A stretch of 64,000 nucleotides of DNA from IMG/VR virus record IMGVR_UViG_3300042922_000982, positions 1 through 64,000 of that record; one strand, written 5' to 3'. This document shows, in pieces, positions 34,329 to 42,382 of this stretch. Numbering within the stretch: the first letter of the stretch is position 1; each line of letters begins with the position of its first letter. Made by a program: the position numbers and the translations under genes. The notes below the pieces were generated by a model. The model was given only the letters and a program-made list of their open reading frames with translations, did not search any database and was not told the DNA's origin. The DNA comes from a virus.

Positions 34329-34390
34329 CAGGAACGGTTTTTTCAGGCCCTGGATAGTAGATAGTAGGGGGAGGGCGCGTGCCCGCCCCC
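34329..34390 (+). promoter_or_regulatory. GGAAC promoter cassette 2 with leader hairpin
   Basis: GGAACG at 34331, 16 bases, GATAGT at 34353. The leader hairpin is 34367-34390 (GGGGGAGGGC, loop GCGT, GCCCGCCCCC). It drives the DUF932 gene. The whole 117-base block to the ATG is nearly identical to cassette 5. Confidence 0.75.
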
Positions 34391-34438
34391 ACCGCCAACC
34401 ACCCCGCAAGGGTGCGCACCGTTAAAAGGAGAACCGCC

Positions 34439-35503
34439 ATGGCTCACAATCTGGAAATCATCAACGGCAAGGCTTCCATGTTCAGCGGCTCGGGCGTCAC
34501 GCCCTGGCACAAGCTGGGCGTGGTGCTCCCGCACAACCTGACGGCCGCCGAGGCGATCGTCGCGGCCAACATGGACTGGGACGTGGAGCTGCGCCCGCTC
34601 TACATCGAGATCCCCGGCAAGAGCGGCCGGATCAAGCACCAGGGCATCGAGATCGCCAAGGCGACGGTGCGCGCCACCGACGACGTGGTGCTCGGCACGG
34701 TCGGCAACGCCTACACCCCGCTCCAGAACCGCGAGGCGTTCGGCTTCATCGACGCGATCCTGAGCCCGAAGGACGCCTGCATCGAGACGGCGGGCGTGCT
34801 CGACGGCGGCCGGTGCATCTGGATCATGGTCAAGCTGCCGAAAGACGTCACCGTGAAAGTCGGCCGCCACAAGGACCTGATCACCAAGTACCTGCTGCTC
34901 ACCAACCGCCACGACGGCTTCGGCTGCGTGACGATCAAGATGACGCCCGTGCGGGTCGTGTGCGCCAACACGCTCTCTCAGGCGCTCAAGGGCGGCGGCA
35001 TCCAGATCCGGCACACCGCCTCGGTGGTGAGCCGCACCCAGAACGCGGTCACCGAGGAGATGGGGCTCACCACCAAGTTCACCGAGAACCTGATGGCGCG
35101 CACCAGCGAGTTCTACGCCAACTTCAGCGAGGCCGCCAACGCCATGGGCGCCACCAAGCTGAACGACGAGCGCACCCGCGAGTTCCTGCTCCGCTGCCTC
35201 AAGCGCCAGGCCACCGAGAAGGACTTGTCCGACGCGGAGGCCGTGCGCGACGCGGGCGGCGAGATCAAGGTGCCCAAGGCGCTCGACAAGTGCCTGGAGC
35301 TGGTCGAGTACGGCATGGGCGCCGACATGGCGAAGGGCACGCTCTGGGGCGCCTACAACGCCCTCACCGAGTACGCCGATCACCACATGGGCTACCGCAA
35401 CGACAACAACCGCCTGCGCAACATCGGCTTCGAGGGCAACGGCAACGCCCTCAAGGTGCGCGCCTTCGCCGAGGCGTGCAAGATGGCCAAGGTCGGCATC
35501 TAA
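34439..35503 (+). CDS. DUF932 family protein
   Basis: A 354-residue protein matching the DUF932/phage-plasmid-like family. It has the N-terminal GxGVTPWHKLGVVLP box, the central KYLLLTNRHDGFGCVTIKMTPVRVVCANTL block and a helical C-terminal domain ending near TEYADHHMGYR. Family members are common on plasmids and large phages; their function is unknown. It is monocistronic-like behind cassette 2 with the full GGAGAACCGCC start block. Confidence 0.9.
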   Translation: MAHNLEIINGKASMFSGSGVTPWHKLGVVLPHNLTAAEAIVAANMDWDVELRPLYIEIPGKSGRIKHQGIEIAKATVRATDDVVLGTVGNAYTPLQNREAFGFIDAILSPKDACIETAGVLDGGRCIWIMVKLPKDVTVKVGRHKDLITKYLLLTNRHDGFGCVTIKMTPVRVVCANTLSQALKGGGIQIRHTASVVSRTQNAVTEEMGLTTKFTENLMARTSEFYANFSEAANAMGATKLNDERTREFLLRCLKRQATEKDLSDAEAVRDAGGEIKVPKALDKCLELVEYGMGADMAKGTLWGAYNALTEYADHHMGYRNDNNRLRNIGFEGNGNALKVRAFAEACKMAKVGI

Positions 35504-35514
35504 CCCCACCCCCA

Positions 35515-35534
35515 CCCCCGGCTTCGGCCGGGGG
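35515..35534 (+). other. Intergenic stem-loop with UUCG loop
   Basis: A perfect 8-base stem closed by the very stable TTCG tetraloop, 12 bases past the DUF932 stop. No U-run. Confidence 0.65.
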
Positions 35535-35552
35535 CTTCAGGAGACAAACGCC

Positions 35553-35714
35553 ATGAATATTCGAGTCGAGGTCACCTACTACTGCGGCCACAAGAAAACC
35601 CAAAAGGTCGGTCAATACGAAACCTCCAAGGGCAAAATTCAGCGCGCCAGCGAGATCAACTGCCCTGATTGCGTTCGTGATGTCAAGGCCCGTAAGGGAA
35701 CGGTCCTGAGTTAA
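35553..35714 (+). CDS. Short zinc-knuckle-like protein
   Basis: A 53-residue protein (MNIRVEVTYYCGHKK...) with C11, H13, C37 and C40 (CPDC) suited to zinc binding. Codon use is unlike the neighbours: ATT, GTT, CGT, GAA, CAA and AAA are frequent, giving a clearly lower GC content. That suggests recent acquisition. The RBS is AGGAGAC. Confidence 0.75.
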   Translation: MNIRVEVTYYCGHKKTQKVGQYETSKGKIQRASEINCPDCVRDVKARKGTVLS

Positions 35715-35721
35715 CCCATGC

Positions 35722-35743
35722 CCCCGGCCGCGCGCGGCCGGGG
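35722..35743 (+). other. Intergenic GC palindrome
   Basis: A perfect 22-base palindrome of C/G only, directly before the AAGGAG of the next gene. As RNA it forms a tight hairpin. Confidence 0.6.
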
Positions 35744-35761
35744 CTTTCAAGGAGATCCGCC

Positions 35762-36313
35762 ATGACCACCCCGACCCCCGCCCCCTTCCGCTTCACTGAG
35801 ATGGACCGCGCCGAGATGGGCTACGCCAACGACCTGCTCTCGGAGCACGGCGTCACCATTCGCCCCGTGCCCGACGAGAACAGCGTGATCGCCTACGACG
35901 CCGACGACGAGGAAATTTACCGCACGCCCGACATGTGCTCCATGGTCGACTTCGTCAACGGCTACGCCGTCTGCGCCGGGCGCATGAGCCCGGCCGCCAC
36001 CCCGCAGGCCAGGCATTGCGAGCGCTGCGGCGGCCCCTACTACGCCAAGGCCCGCTGCCAGCCCTGCTACAAGCACCGCTGGGATCGCGGCGTGGAGCGC
36101 CCGCTGCCCGTCACGGACGGCAAGCCCTGGGAGGTCCTCACGATCAAGCGCGCCGCCGACGGGCGCTACCGCTGGCACGTCCACGGGATCAACCACTACA
36201 CCAAGGAGCCGTTCTACTGGAACGTCGCCGACATCGCCGACCCCCAGTACGGCACCGACAACGTCATCGTCGGCGCCGAGCTGATCGCCGAGGCGAGAAA
36301 GGCCCAGCCGTGA
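35762..36313 (+). CDS. Zinc-finger protein, unknown
   Basis: A 183-residue protein. Residues 86-102 form a four-cysteine finger (C86ERC89 and C99QPC102) flanked by basic residues. The N-terminus includes an acidic strand region (YDADDEEIYRT). The last codons overlap the GTG start of the next gene (GTGA). Possible nucleic-acid binder. Confidence 0.8.
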   Translation: MTTPTPAPFRFTEMDRAEMGYANDLLSEHGVTIRPVPDENSVIAYDADDEEIYRTPDMCSMVDFVNGYAVCAGRMSPAATPQARHCERCGGPYYAKARCQPCYKHRWDRGVERPLPVTDGKPWEVLTIKRAADGRYRWHVHGINHYTKEPFYWNVADIADPQYGTDNVIVGAELIAEARKAQP

Positions 36314-36687
36314 CGGCGCGCATCCTGCCCCCGCACCCGATCGGCGCGGGCCAGCCGTTCACCTGGGACGACGTGTTCGCGCACGCCAAGGCCGAGGCCG
36401 AGGCCGTGGCGCCCGTGAGCGAGCTGCTCGCCCTGCTTCCCAAGGGCACCGTCCTGCTCGCGCTGGACGGCTCGCGCTGGCTGTTTGTCGACGAGTGGCT
36501 CGCCAAGCACGGCGATCAATGGCTCAAGCCGGACACCTACGGCCTGGCCACCATGAACGCCGTGCACGAGAGGGGCGGCCGGATTCGAATCTTGCGCCGC
36601 GAGCTGCACCAGGCGGCCGAGGCGTACGACCCCACGATGGCCCTTGTCTGGCACGGCCAGGTCATCAAGTTTCATCTGCCCCGCTAA
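36310..36687 (+). CDS. Small protein, unknown
   Basis: A 125-residue protein starting at GTG that overlaps the preceding TGA, so expression is coupled. A helix (VFAHAKAEAEAVAPVSELLAL) precedes a strand region (GTVLLALDGSRWLFVDEWLA). No family recognised. Confidence 0.75.
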   Translation: MTARILPPHPIGAGQPFTWDDVFAHAKAEAEAVAPVSELLALLPKGTVLLALDGSRWLFVDEWLAKHGDQWLKPDTYGLATMNAVHERGGRIRILRRELHQAAEAYDPTMALVWHGQVIKFHLPR

Positions 36688-36777
36688 CGCCCTGGCGGTG
36701 CCTGGTTCTTGCCGGGCGCCGCCCTCGACTGCTAACATAACAACCACCGCCACCCCCACCGACAACGGAGAACCGCC

Positions 36778-37578
36778 TTGCTACACCCACACGAAATTCA
36801 CCTGCCCGGCTGCGCGCCACAGGCACCCGCCACCCCCGCCACCAAGACATGCCCCGCCTGCCGCATCGACCTCCCCGCCGTCGCCTTCAACTTGTGCCGC
36901 TCGCGGCGCGACGGCTTGCAAGTGTACTGCCGCCCCTGCCACGACAACAAGAAGCTGCAAGCCCGCATGCGCGCGATCGCCATCGAGGTGGCCCGCAAGA
37001 CGGCCGAGGCCGAGGCGATCGCCCAGGGCGCCTACGCCCGCGAGGAGGCGGCCCTATCCATTCTGGATCGGGCCGCCGCCACCGAGGCCGAAAACGACCG
37101 GCTGCACGACGCGCTCGCCTTCGACCGCGTGCGCATGCTGGAGCTTCACGCCCGGCTATCCGCCCTCGAGTCCCAGTTGTCCGGCCGCGCGGCCCCCGCC
37201 GCCCCCGCCGACTGGAAGGCCGACGCCGTCGCCTCGGTGCACCGGGCCCTGCGCCACGAGATGGGCTTCGCGCTCGACGAGCTGCGCGAGCGCTTCGGCC
37301 GCGCGGACGGCGTCGACCGCGCGCTCGACGCGGCGGCCTTCGCCGAGAGCAACTTCCCCGGTGACTCCCACGCCATGCGGCTCATCTTCAAGAAGGCGGT
37401 CCGCATCCACCTGCGCCCCATGATCGAGGGCGCGCTCATGACGCGCGAGCACGACAACAACCAATGGGGCCGCAGCATCTGGATCGCCCAGATCGGCCGC
37501 GAGTACCGCATCGCCTACGACCTGAAGGGCGATCGCCCGGCGTTCGTCAAGACCTCGACGCGCGCCTGCTTTTTCTAG
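36778..37578 (+). CDS. Zinc-finger plus coiled-coil protein
   Basis: A 266-residue protein using TTG, because the conserved block GGAGAACCGCC lies exactly where it precedes ATG elsewhere. Residues 25-54 match the CxxC...F...DGLQxYCRxCH finger seen beside HNH nucleases and in many phage proteins. Residues 60-135 are a long charged helix, and the C-terminal 100 residues form a separate domain with YRIAYDLKGDRPAF. No nuclease residues are evident. A weak sigma70-like TAACAT at about 36733 may serve it. Confidence 0.8.
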   Translation: MLHPHEIHLPGCAPQAPATPATKTCPACRIDLPAVAFNLCRSRRDGLQVYCRPCHDNKKLQARMRAIAIEVARKTAEAEAIAQGAYAREEAALSILDRAAATEAENDRLHDALAFDRVRMLELHARLSALESQLSGRAAPAAPADWKADAVASVHRALRHEMGFALDELRERFGRADGVDRALDAAAFAESNFPGDSHAMRLIFKKAVRIHLRPMIEGALMTREHDNNQWGRSIWIAQIGREYRIAYDLKGDRPAFVKTSTRACFF

Positions 37579-37600
37579 CCCCGTCCCCTCACCCCCCATC

Positions 37601-37655
37601 GCCCGCCCCGGCAGGGAAGCGCAACCGTGCGCGGCCCGCACCGGGGCGGGCTTTT
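37601..37655 (+). terminator. Terminator-like hairpin
   Basis: Arms GCCCGCCCCGG and CCGGGGCGGGC (11 bases) enclose a 29-base inner region and are followed by TTTT. The next gene's start block begins only a few bases later, so it probably attenuates rather than stops. Confidence 0.6.
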
Positions 37656-37671
37656 GACAAGGAGAACCGCC

Positions 37672-38262
37672 ATGGATCCCAACGCCAACATCGCCGAGCA
37701 GCGGCGCATCACCGCCCAAATACTCGACGTCAACGACCCCGGTCGGCTCGACGAGCTGGCCGTTCGGCTTGCCGAGCTGAGCCAGGCCCTCGACGAGTGG
37801 CGCCGAAAGGGCGGCTTCGACCCGTACCTGGGGGCCCCCGAGTACGTCGGCAACAACATGGCGGCCCAGCGCGAGCTGGCGTCGAGCATCGTGGGGGCCT
37901 GGCGCGCGCCCGGCGGCGCCTACGAGCCCGCCGACGGCGCCAAGCTCGCCGAGATGGTGCTGGCGCACGCCGCGCCCGCCAAACCCGACGCCATGCGCGC
38001 GCTGGCCCTTGAGATCACGGCCATGTATGAGGGCGACGGCGAGAGCGGCAACATCGCCGCCAAGGCGTACGCGCTCGCCGACATGGTGATCTGCCAGCCG
38101 CCCACGCTGGCGCTCACCAACGATCAGCGCGCCAAGCTGCGCCAGGCGGCCTCCGAGCGCGGCGAGGAGGTGACGCCCGAGTACCTGCACGAGCAGGCCG
38201 AGCGGGCGCTCGCGATCGGCGTGAACACCATTTACGAGCCGGACTACGACGAGCGCGTGTAG
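37672..38262 (+). CDS. Helical protein, unknown
   Basis: A 196-residue, largely helical protein (AEQRRITAQILDVNDPGRLDE...) with the full AAGGAGAACCGCC start block. A stretch AVRLAELSQALDEWRRKGGFD and the C-terminal PEYLHEQAERALAIG helix are visible. It ends 13 bases before a strong terminator, so it closes the transcript. No family recognised. Confidence 0.8.
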   Translation: MDPNANIAEQRRITAQILDVNDPGRLDELAVRLAELSQALDEWRRKGGFDPYLGAPEYVGNNMAAQRELASSIVGAWRAPGGAYEPADGAKLAEMVLAHAAPAKPDAMRALALEITAMYEGDGESGNIAAKAYALADMVICQPPTLALTNDQRAKLRQAASERGEEVTPEYLHEQAERALAIGVNTIYEPDYDERV

Positions 38263-38275
38263 GCGATCGCGCGGA

Positions 38276-38303
38276 GGCCCGCCCCCACCGGGGCGGGCCT
38301 TTT
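38276..38303 (+). terminator. Rho-independent terminator before dnaN
   Basis: A 10-base perfect stem GGCCCGCCCC/GGGGCGGGCC with loop CACC and TTTT. It separates the small-gene array from the clamp gene. Confidence 0.85.
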
Positions 38304-38355
38304 GTCGTTTGTGGTGTCGGTTTACAAACCTTCTAACAGGCAGGCCCGGCCGCCT

Positions 38356-38363
38356 GGTATCAT
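38356..38363 (+). promoter_or_regulatory. Possible extended -10 promoter for dnaN
   Basis: TGGTATCAT carries an extended -10 (TG-n-TATCAT) in the 200-base gap between a terminator and the clamp gene. No good -35 is visible. A nearby 12-base palindrome (GGTTTACAAACC, 38320-38331) could be an operator. The remaining gap is leader sequence resembling the ACCACGG/GTGG hairpins of other leaders. Confidence 0.4.
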
Positions 38364-38504
38364 GGCCGCGTGCGACCCTGCGCATGCCCCTCCCTAAAGG
38401 GGCCGTCACCCCCGCCTTCCGCCACCCGGTCATAGCGACCACGGTGCGTGGAGGCCCCAGCCACCCGCGCCCGCCGGGCGCCACCGAAAGGATCCACCAC
38501 CCGC

Positions 38505-39632
38505 ATGAAGTTCACCATCGAACAGGCCGCCCTTCGTGAGTTGCTCTCCAAGGTGCGCCCCTTCATCTCGACCCGCGCGCCCCAGCCGGTGCTGAACAAC
38601 TTTTTGATCGGCGTGAAAGACGGCACGCTGTCGGTCTACGGCACCGACATGGAGTGCACCATGATGACCGGCACCACCCTGCTCGCCGCCACCGACGGCC
38701 GCGTGACGGTGCCTGCCAAGCAGCTGACGGACATCGTCGGCAAGCTGCAAGGCGGCCCGATCGACATCACCTGCGAGGACGGCGTCGAGACCGTCGTCAA
38801 GCAGAAGCGGACCACCTTCAAGCTGCGCGGCATGGTCGCAGCCGAGTACCCGGATCCCAAGGTGCCGCAGGGCGAGCCGGTCCTTGAGCTGGAGGCGAGC
38901 CTCCTGCTCGACATGATCACGCGCACGAGCTACGCCATCATGGGCGGCGAGAACGCGGGCGTTTTGGGCGGCATGTGGCTGCGCCTGCAAGGCGGGCGCC
39001 TGGAGGCGTGCGGCACGGACGGCTTCCGCTTGAGCCACTACGTCAGCGAGTTCGACGCCGACGGCGAGTTCACCGTGATCATCCCGCGCCGCGCCGCCTC
39101 CGAGGTCGCCAAGCTGCTCAAGGGCGCGCAGGGCGCCGTCAAGCTCTTCGAGTCGCGCGGGGAGCTGGGCATCGAGGTCAACGGCGGCGAGGCGTTCATG
39201 ACGACCCGGCACCTCGACGGGCTCTACCCGCCCTTCTGGCAGGTGATCCCCAAGGAGTCCATGCAAACGGTCTACCTGGACCGCCAGAGCCTGATCGACG
39301 CGGTCGACCGCGTGTCGATCATGACCAGCGAGCTGGAGGCGGACCTCATCACGCTCAACTTCGCCGGGGGCGAGCTGACGATCAAGGCCACCCGCGACGC
39401 GACGGGCAGCGGCTCGGACGTGGTCAACTGCGCCGAGGTGTCCGAGCCCTTCGAGGTGCTCATGAAGGCGGGCTACCTGCTCGACTCGCTCAAGAGCAAC
39501 GATTCGGCCAACGTCGGCTTCTTCTTCGCGGGCAAGGGCAAGCCCTGCCTGCTGGTTTCCGACCGCGAGGGTGATCCGCTCACCAGCTTGATCATGCCGT
39601 TCCAGCAGCCGAACGCCCCCGCCCAGGCGTAG
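38505..39632 (+). CDS. dnaN: DNA polymerase III sliding clamp (beta)
   Basis: A 375-residue protein with the DnaN length and three-domain layout (about 1-120, 125-250, 255-370). Visible marks include the N-terminal AALRELLSKVRPFISTRAPQPVLNNFLIG, the domain 2 ACGTDGFRLSHY box and the C-terminal TSLIMPFQ that forms the peptide-binding pocket edge. It would tether a polymerase to DNA in the cytoplasm. Most phages borrow the host clamp; coding their own suggests an independent replisome. It has its own upstream terminator and probable promoter. RBS GAAAGGA is unusually distant (12 bases). Confidence 0.92.
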   Translation: MKFTIEQAALRELLSKVRPFISTRAPQPVLNNFLIGVKDGTLSVYGTDMECTMMTGTTLLAATDGRVTVPAKQLTDIVGKLQGGPIDITCEDGVETVVKQKRTTFKLRGMVAAEYPDPKVPQGEPVLELEASLLLDMITRTSYAIMGGENAGVLGGMWLRLQGGRLEACGTDGFRLSHYVSEFDADGEFTVIIPRRAASEVAKLLKGAQGAVKLFESRGELGIEVNGGEAFMTTRHLDGLYPPFWQVIPKESMQTVYLDRQSLIDAVDRVSIMTSELEADLITLNFAGGELTIKATRDATGSGSDVVNCAEVSEPFEVLMKAGYLLDSLKSNDSANVGFFFAGKGKPCLLVSDREGDPLTSLIMPFQQPNAPAQA

Positions 39633-39635
39633 GCC

Positions 39636-39914
39636 GTGGCGCGGAATTTCTACCTCGTCCTGCCGGTGCCCGGCACCGCGCCGGACGTGGTCGGGCTGAT
39701 CGTGAGCCGGTTCTACTCGCAAGACGGCGCGCTGCGCCAGCGCAAGATCCTGCGCGGCGCGCTCAGGCGCAAGCACGGCCCCACGGCCGTGCTGGACCTC
39801 AAGATCGAGAAGGGCCGCGTACCCGACGGCGAGCAGTACTTCAGGGAGTGTCACCGTGGCCGCGACGAGCGTGGCCGCGACGAGCGCGCACCCCGGCAGG
39901 GGGGTGGGGCCTAG
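39636..39914 (+). CDS. Small basic protein after dnaN
   Basis: A 92-residue protein starting at GTG three bases past the clamp stop, thus co-transcribed and probably coupled. The N-terminal strand-helix (RNFYLVLPVPGTAPDVVGLIVSR in part) is followed by a basic, repetitive C-terminus (GRDERGRDERAP). Perhaps a replication accessory; function unknown. Confidence 0.7.
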   Translation: MARNFYLVLPVPGTAPDVVGLIVSRFYSQDGALRQRKILRGALRRKHGPTAVLDLKIEKGRVPDGEQYFRECHRGRDERGRDERAPRQGGGA

Positions 39915-39943
39915 CCCCGCCCCCCTCTTTGTGGAGGACCCCC

Positions 39944-40183
39944 ATGAAAGATTGGTTATTGGCCCAGGAGCAGGCGCGGCACGCGCGCACAGTGTGGGCG
40001 ATCGAGCACGACGTCTGGCTGTGGGCCATGGTGATCGGGTTCGGGGCCCTGGCCCTGTTCATCGTCTGGAACCTGGTGGCAGACGCCGTCACCCGGCGGC
40101 GGCGCGCGAAGGCCAAGCAGGCCGAGCAGGTGAAGCGGGCCGAGGCGGCCAGGCGCTGGTGGCGGATGCTGGGCAAGCCGTAG
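39944..40183 (+). CDS. Single-pass membrane protein
   Basis: A 79-residue protein. Residues about 25-46 form one hydrophobic membrane helix, followed by a strongly basic amphipathic helix (TRRRRAKAKQAEQVKRAEAARRW). By the positive-inside rule the C-terminus faces the cytoplasm. RBS GGAGGACC. It could be an inner-membrane or lysis-accessory protein; there is no lysis cassette nearby to support that. Confidence 0.75.
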   Translation: MKDWLLAQEQARHARTVWAIEHDVWLWAMVIGFGALALFIVWNLVADAVTRRRRAKAKQAEQVKRAEAARRWWRMLGKP

Positions 40184-40202
40184 GAAAATGGGCCAGGGCC
40201 CC

Positions 40203-40283
40203 CAGGAACGGTTTTTTCGGGGTGTGGATAGTAGATAGTAGGGAGGGCACCGCGCCCGCCCAGCCTTACGCCACCCGTGGCGT
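40203..40283 (+). promoter_or_regulatory. GGAAC promoter cassette 3 with leader hairpins
   Basis: GGAACG at 40205, 16 bases, GATAGT at 40227. Hairpins lie at 40241-40261 (GGGAGGGC/GCCCGCCC) and 40268-40283 (ACGCCA/TGGCGT, identical to cassette 1). Confidence 0.72.
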
Positions 40284-40323
40284 GGAGGCCCCCGTTACCC
40301 CCACCGACGAAAGGACAACCCCC

Positions 40324-40653
40324 ATGACCAATGAGAACAACAACGCCTCCACCCCCGTCGATCGCCTGGTGGCGACCGGCATGACCGAGCAAGAAGCCCG
40401 CTTCTTGCTGATGACCGGCTGCACCAAGCACGCGCTCGACTCCTTGATCGCCGACCCCGAGCGGGGCCGGAACAACCCGGCCGACGTGCAGATGATTGCC
40501 ATCAGCATGTTGAGCGACACCCAGGAGGAAATGGGGATGTACGCCGGGCACCCGGACGTCATCGAGAACGCGCGCCAGCGCATCAACCGCGTGAAGTACC
40601 TGCTCGACTGGGTCAAAACCACGCTGCGCGAGCGCGAGCGCCTGACGCCCTAG
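40324..40653 (+). CDS. Helical small protein, unknown
   Basis: A 109-residue, all-helical protein (TPVDRLVATGMTEQEARFLLMTG...) directly behind cassette 3 with AAAGGACAAC before the ATG. It is alone between two promoter cassettes, so it forms a one-gene unit. No family recognised. Confidence 0.8.
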   Translation: MTNENNNASTPVDRLVATGMTEQEARFLLMTGCTKHALDSLIADPERGRNNPADVQMIAISMLSDTQEEMGMYAGHPDVIENARQRINRVKYLLDWVKTTLRERERLTP

Positions 40654-40673
40654 TCGGCGCCTTCCTGGGCCCC

Positions 40674-40750
40674 CAGGAACGGTTTTTTCACGCCCCGGAT
40701 AACAGACACCAGGGGGCGGCGCACCGTAGGCGCTATGCCGTGCCGCCCCC
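40674..40750 (+). promoter_or_regulatory. GGAAC promoter cassette 4 with leader hairpin
   Basis: GGAACG at 40676, 16 bases, GATAAC at 40698 (the only copy with AAC). The hairpin at 40712-40750 pairs GGGGGCGGC with GCCGCCCCC around a longer loop. Confidence 0.68.
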
Positions 40751-40783
40751 ACCGTTACCCCCACCGCCACAAGGAGAACCGCC

Positions 40784-41155
40784 ATGACCACCATCCAGCT
40801 GATCACCCTGCCCCCCGTTGCCATGATCGTCACCACCCGCCCCGACGGCGTGACGATCACGGGGCGCTACCCATGCACCAACACGCTGCGGCTGCCCAAG
40901 GCCCCTCGCTTCACGGCGGGCGCCTGGGAGGCCACGGTGGCCGCCGCCCACGCCGCCGCCAAGCGTGGCCGCAAGGCCGCCAAGGCGCCGCGCGCGATCA
41001 CGACGACCGCGCACCTGCCCTTCTTCGTGGATCCGCGCGTGAACGCCGAGATCGACGCGGAGGCCCGGCGCTCCGAGGCGATCGCCGCGATGGACACCAT
41101 GGCCACCTGGCGCCCCCTCAAGGAGCGCGTCCAGATGTTCCGCATCGCCCGCTAA
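40784..41155 (+). CDS. Small protein, unknown
   Basis: A 123-residue protein with strand-rich start (QLITLPPVAMIVTTRPDGVTITG), a basic Ala/Lys stretch (HAAAKRGRKAAKAPRA) and a helical end. Full start block upstream. It is followed by a terminator, so it may be another one-gene unit behind cassette 4. Confidence 0.8.
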   Translation: MTTIQLITLPPVAMIVTTRPDGVTITGRYPCTNTLRLPKAPRFTAGAWEATVAAAHAAAKRGRKAAKAPRAITTTAHLPFFVDPRVNAEIDAEARRSEAIAAMDTMATWRPLKERVQMFRIAR

Positions 41156-41167
41156 CCCCCCCCGCCA

Positions 41168-41197
41168 CCCCGGCCGCCTCGCGCGGCCGGGGGTTTT
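41168..41197 (+). terminator. Hairpin terminator
   Basis: A 10-base stem CCCCGGCCGC/GCGGCCGGGG with loop CTCGC, followed by GTTTT. It lies shortly before the next start block. Confidence 0.7.
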
Positions 41198-41228
41198 CCC
41201 GTTTCACCCACCGCCAAGGAGAACCGCC

Positions 41229-41711
41229 ATGCCCATCACCCCCGCCCCTTGCCCACACGGGCGCGATCGCTACGGCATCTGCCCGGAGTGCAACGCCCTG
41301 TTCGCCGCCCGCCCGGATGTCCGCACCGAGCTGCTGAACCTGAAAGTCCTCGATGAGGCGTCCGCCCCCAACCTGGTCGCGGAGTACGGCTTCTTCCCTG
41401 TCCCGGTCGCCAACGACCCCGACGAGCCGTTTCCGGTCACGCGCGAGATCTGGGCATCGGAGGAGCCGGACGGCTCGTATGACCTCAATTACCAGGAGAA
41501 CGGCGTGGATGCCTGCCCGGCCGACTGGTCGGCCGAGGCGTACCGCGACGGCGACACCTGGGTGGTGCGTCCGCACAGCGCGGGGGCCTTGCGCAACCGC
41601 GAGGAAATTCTTCACGCCGCCACCTACTTCTTCGCCCACGTCACCCGGCACGAGCGCGGCTTGCCGGTCGTCGTGTCGTACCGCAAGCGTCAGGAGGCCC
41701 CCCGTGGATAG
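41229..41711 (+). CDS. Zinc-ribbon-like protein, unknown
   Basis: A 160-residue protein. The N-terminal C8-P-H10 ... C18-P-E-C21 pattern could bind zinc. A strand-rich middle (EIWASEEPDGSYDLNYQENG) and a C-terminal helix with HAATYFFAHVTRHERG follow. Its end overlaps the next gene's GTG start by 8 bases. Confidence 0.78.
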   Translation: MPITPAPCPHGRDRYGICPECNALFAARPDVRTELLNLKVLDEASAPNLVAEYGFFPVPVANDPDEPFPVTREIWASEEPDGSYDLNYQENGVDACPADWSAEAYRDGDTWVVRPHSAGALRNREEILHAATYFFAHVTRHERGLPVVVSYRKRQEAPRG

Positions 41712-42372
41712 CAACTTCTTCTCGCCCGCCCTGGGCGGCACCCCCGATTCCGGCCTGGCGCCTGCTATCGGGGGCGCCAAGGCCGGGGTCACCTGCAAGG
41801 TCTGCCAGCGCCCGCTCACCAGCCCTGAAAGCCGCACGCTCGGCGTGGGGCCCGTGTGCGCGGTGCGCAGCGGCGACACCCGGCTTGAGGTCGGCCCCTA
41901 CAAGGTGCATGGCACGCGCGGCACGACGGCCGACGCGCTCCACGCCTTCACCAGCCGCCTGGACCGCAAGCGCATCCGGCGATTGGTGCTGGTCAGCTTC
42001 AACGAGCCGGACGGCGTGGCGCCGCACGTCTACAGCCACGGCTTCTTGTTCGAGACGGAGGGCGGGCGCTACGAGGTGATCGCCGACGGCTTCGCCTCGG
42101 GCTACGGCGGCACCGGGCCGCACGGGCTGGCCAAGGCGCTTCAGGCGGCCGACACCAGGGGGCTGCCGGACGCGCCGAAGGCCCTGGAGCTTGACGCCGA
42201 GCACGCCAGCGCCCTCTTCAACGGCCACCTCGACCCGCACGAGATCATGCACCTGGCCCGCCCGCTCACCGTGGCGCCGAGCCCGGCGCTCGGCGACTGG
42301 GCCACCTACGTGCCCGGCGCCGCCCCCGCCATCGCCTACCGCCCCGCGCCCGTGCAAGGGCGCCTGCTCTAA
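41704..42372 (+). CDS. DUF6011-like protein
   Basis: A 222-residue protein starting at GTG inside the previous gene. Residues 31-52 (C31KVC34 QRPLTSPESRTLGVGPVC52) match the small cysteine motif I know from DUF6011 proteins of actinobacteria and phages. The rest is a mixed domain with EVIADGFASGYGGTGPHGLAKAL. Function unknown. Confidence 0.75.
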   Translation: MDSNFFSPALGGTPDSGLAPAIGGAKAGVTCKVCQRPLTSPESRTLGVGPVCAVRSGDTRLEVGPYKVHGTRGTTADALHAFTSRLDRKRIRRLVLVSFNEPDGVAPHVYSHGFLFETEGGRYEVIADGFASGYGGTGPHGLAKALQAADTRGLPDAPKALELDAEHASALFNGHLDPHEIMHLARPLTVAPSPALGDWATYVPGAAPAIAYRPAPVQGRLL

Positions 42373-42382
42373 GGAGACCGCT

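Noticed and set aside
34329-34345. GGAACGG plus T-run read as simple terminators
   Set aside because: Nine of ten copies lack a complementary left arm (CCGTTCC), while the fixed 16-base distance to GATAG is better explained as a promoter.
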